From: an uncultured Bacteroidales bacterium
GTDB taxonomy: Bacteria; Bacteroidota; Bacteroidia; Bacteroidales; SZUA-534
Assembly (NCBI GenBank): GCA_902790595.1
Contig: CADASL010000003.1
Coordinates: forward strand, 1-64,000
Direction: 5' to 3'
DNA length: 64,000 bases
The notes under the pieces are model-generated. The model was not told the origin of the DNA and ran no database searches. It was given only the letters and a program-made list of their open reading frames with translations. Shown in pieces: positions 62,878-64,000 of the stretch. Each line of letters starts with the position of its first letter. Positions within the stretch are counted from its first letter, which is position 1. A program made the translations under genes and the position numbers.

Positions 62878-63627
62878 ATGACACAAAAATGTTTTTATAA
62901 AAGTATGTTCGCCATTGCAGCAATGGCAACAGCAGTAATCTCGTGCTCTAAAGAAGATGCGCAACAACCTATTAATAACATTGATGCTGAATTTGGAAAA
63001 TTCACCAAAGAATTAACTATTTTCGATGAGGAGAAAAATAATTCAGCAGTTTTGCTTGTTGGGTCAGATGATGAATCGGTACTTAATATGTGGACGGCTG
63101 ATAATTTTACCTTGATTCCTATCAAAGAGGGGCAAACCCTTGCAGATGTTTTTGAATCAAATGTTTCAGAAGAATCATTAGACGAAGAAGATGAAGTTGA
63201 AGACGGTGATGAAGATGAAAATGTAGCTGCAAGCATTTCAACAAGATTCATTAGCAAAAATCTTCAGGACGGCGTTAAAAATGTTGCGTTACAAATAACC
63301 GACCCATATGACGAAAGTATGAGGGGATGGAAATATGGCACACACGAGTGTATATATGCGGGTGGCAATAATATAGGAGAAGAAAATCGTGGTTGGATAA
63401 AATGTACTGTATATGGACATAATCCTATCCATAGAGGATTTTATGGAATCAGTTTCTTGAATTATTCATATTCAACAAAATGGTTTGATTTGGTTAGTGA
63501 GTGGAAAAGGATCAAAAATAAGGACTCTGATTCTAAAACAGCGATATGCTATAAAATGAAGGCAACTCGTAAGTATAAAGGTTCAACCAATTCAGTAACA
63601 GTAGCGTTTGCCTTTGATGAATATTAG
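62878..63627 (+). CDS. Lipoprotein with acidic linker, function unknown
   Basis: A 249-residue lipoprotein (lipobox VISC, Cys23). After the anchor comes a segment DAEFGKFTKELTIFDEEKNNSAVLLVGSDDESVL, then a strongly acidic run (SEESLDEEDEVEDGDEDEN, about 101-120) and a strand-rich C-terminus with Trp/Tyr/Lys-rich stretches ending in AFAFDEY. The ATG at 62878 is preferred over a TTG 21 bp upstream. No family recognised. A+T-rich; followed after 66 bp by a DUF4249-type gene, possibly one unit. Confidence 0.65.
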   Translation: MTQKCFYKSMFAIAAMATAVISCSKEDAQQPINNIDAEFGKFTKELTIFDEEKNNSAVLLVGSDDESVLNMWTADNFTLIPIKEGQTLADVFESNVSEESLDEEDEVEDGDEDENVAASISTRFISKNLQDGVKNVALQITDPYDESMRGWKYGTHECIYAGGNNIGEENRGWIKCTVYGHNPIHRGFYGISFLNYSYSTKWFDLVSEWKRIKNKDSDSKTAICYKMKATRKYKGSTNSVTVAFAFDEY

Positions 63628-63693
63628 ATATTTCCAATAAGTGAAGAGATATTCTCTTCACTTATTCTGTTGAAATAAGGTGAAAATAAGTAT

Positions 63694-64000
63694 ATGAAGA
63701 GGAATATATTTTGTAGTATAATAATAACTTCTATGCTATTTGGCTGCGCCGAAGAGGAAGTAACTCTTGATTTGAAAAACACGGGCAATCCGTATCAAAT
63801 TGCCGTAGATGGCGGTGTTTTCTCGTATGGCGGACACCAGTTTCTAAAACTCACCGTCCCATTTGAGCTGAACGGGCAGCCAGAACCAGCAAGCGGAGCA
63901 AAAATTGAGGTGAGCGATGGACAAAACACCTACCAGTATCGCGAGACAGAGCAAAAAGGTGAGTATGAATCGGTAGAGGAATTTGCTGGCGAGGTTGGCA
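63694..64000 (+). CDS. DUF4249-type lipoprotein, 5' part only
   Basis: Reading frame open to the window end, so only the first 102 codons are visible. It starts MKRNIFCSIIITSMLFGCAEEE with the lipobox ending at Cys18. The following strand pattern (LKLTVPFELNGQPEPASGAKIEVSDG, then EQKGEYESVEEFAGEVG) is that of DUF4249 lipoproteins, which in Bacteroidota usually lie beside a TonB-dependent receptor; that partner would be outside the window. Remaining sequence needed to confirm. Confidence 0.7.
   Translation, partial: MKRNIFCSIIITSMLFGCAEEEVTLDLKNTGNPYQIAVDGGVFSYGGHQFLKLTVPFELNGQPEPASGAKIEVSDGQNTYQYRETEQKGEYESVEEFAGEVG

Noticed and set aside
1..64000. tRNA, rRNA, tmRNA or phage integration sites
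   Set aside because: I saw no cloverleaf with a TTCGAATC-type arm and CCA end, no rRNA core sequence, and no integrase or att-like repeat at a tRNA.

Overview
This is a stretch of chromosome from a member of the Bacteroidota, most likely order Bacteroidales. The evidence is the repeated promoter signature TAnnTTTG in front of many genes, the near absence of Shine-Dalgarno sites, and families largely confined to that phylum: a BF3164-like propeller lipoprotein, DUF4249, DUF2851, a BspA-type LRR surface protein with a type IX secretion-like tail, and a TPR-membrane-HTH regulator. I cannot name a species. I see no rRNA, tRNA, CRISPR array, transposase, integrase or prophage gene.

Layout. 1-9316: a propeller lipoprotein between two ~130-bp direct repeats, two consecutive RND efflux permeases, a small lipoprotein, then an 870-bp array of hairpin-rich repeats. 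9317-16387: a FISUMP-type secreted protein, dxs, an ABCG-like transporter with a TerB-like front end, and a tRNA-dihydrouridine synthase that looks leaderless. 16388-20563: a 25-codon remnant of an AAA-ATPase/nuclease gene, then a BlaI-BlaR1 pair whose BlaR1 is fused to a DUF4369/thioredoxin-like module that has lost its CxxC. 20564-28928: metK behind a probable SAM-II riboswitch, a CE15-like esterase, a phosphohexomutase, two unknown envelope proteins, greA with a HIT protein, and a Fic protein. 29036-36100: a 2354-residue LRR/InlB-repeat surface protein. 36101-45028: a polyprenyl diphosphate synthase coupled to a LytS-type kinase, DUF2851, nadB, a polysaccharide deacetylase lipoprotein, a GH16 remnant and an unknown two-gene unit. 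45124-54049: hemW, a second repeat array, a C45-type hydrolase, dnaN, tkt and an unknown secreted protein. 54050-64000: an M16 peptidase, a beta-barrel protein, the queuosine operon queF-queC-queD-queE, a TPR-HTH regulator and small lipoproteins, ending in a cut DUF4249 gene.

Working together. dxs supplies isoprenoid precursor units and the polyprenyl synthase at 36583 uses them; tkt feeds the pentose-phosphate pool. queF-C-D-E make preQ1 for tRNA wobble modification and dus modifies tRNA uridines. metK is probably shut down by its own product through the leader RNA. BlaI probably represses its own operon through two copies of an operator around its promoter.

The most distinctive features beyond ordinary genes are: a family of MITE-like elements with CTAACCAAAC ends carrying nested GC-rich hairpins; a GTAGRGACG palindrome family that has entered the reading frame of the LRR protein; the SAM-II-like leader of metK; a possible preQ1-type pseudoknot in front of queF; the degenerate-thioredoxin BlaR1; and three G-free leaders in front of start codons. 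No single locus can be called a new system from sequence alone. The fused BlaR1 sensor and the hairpin-bearing repeat family are the strongest candidates for undescribed biology.
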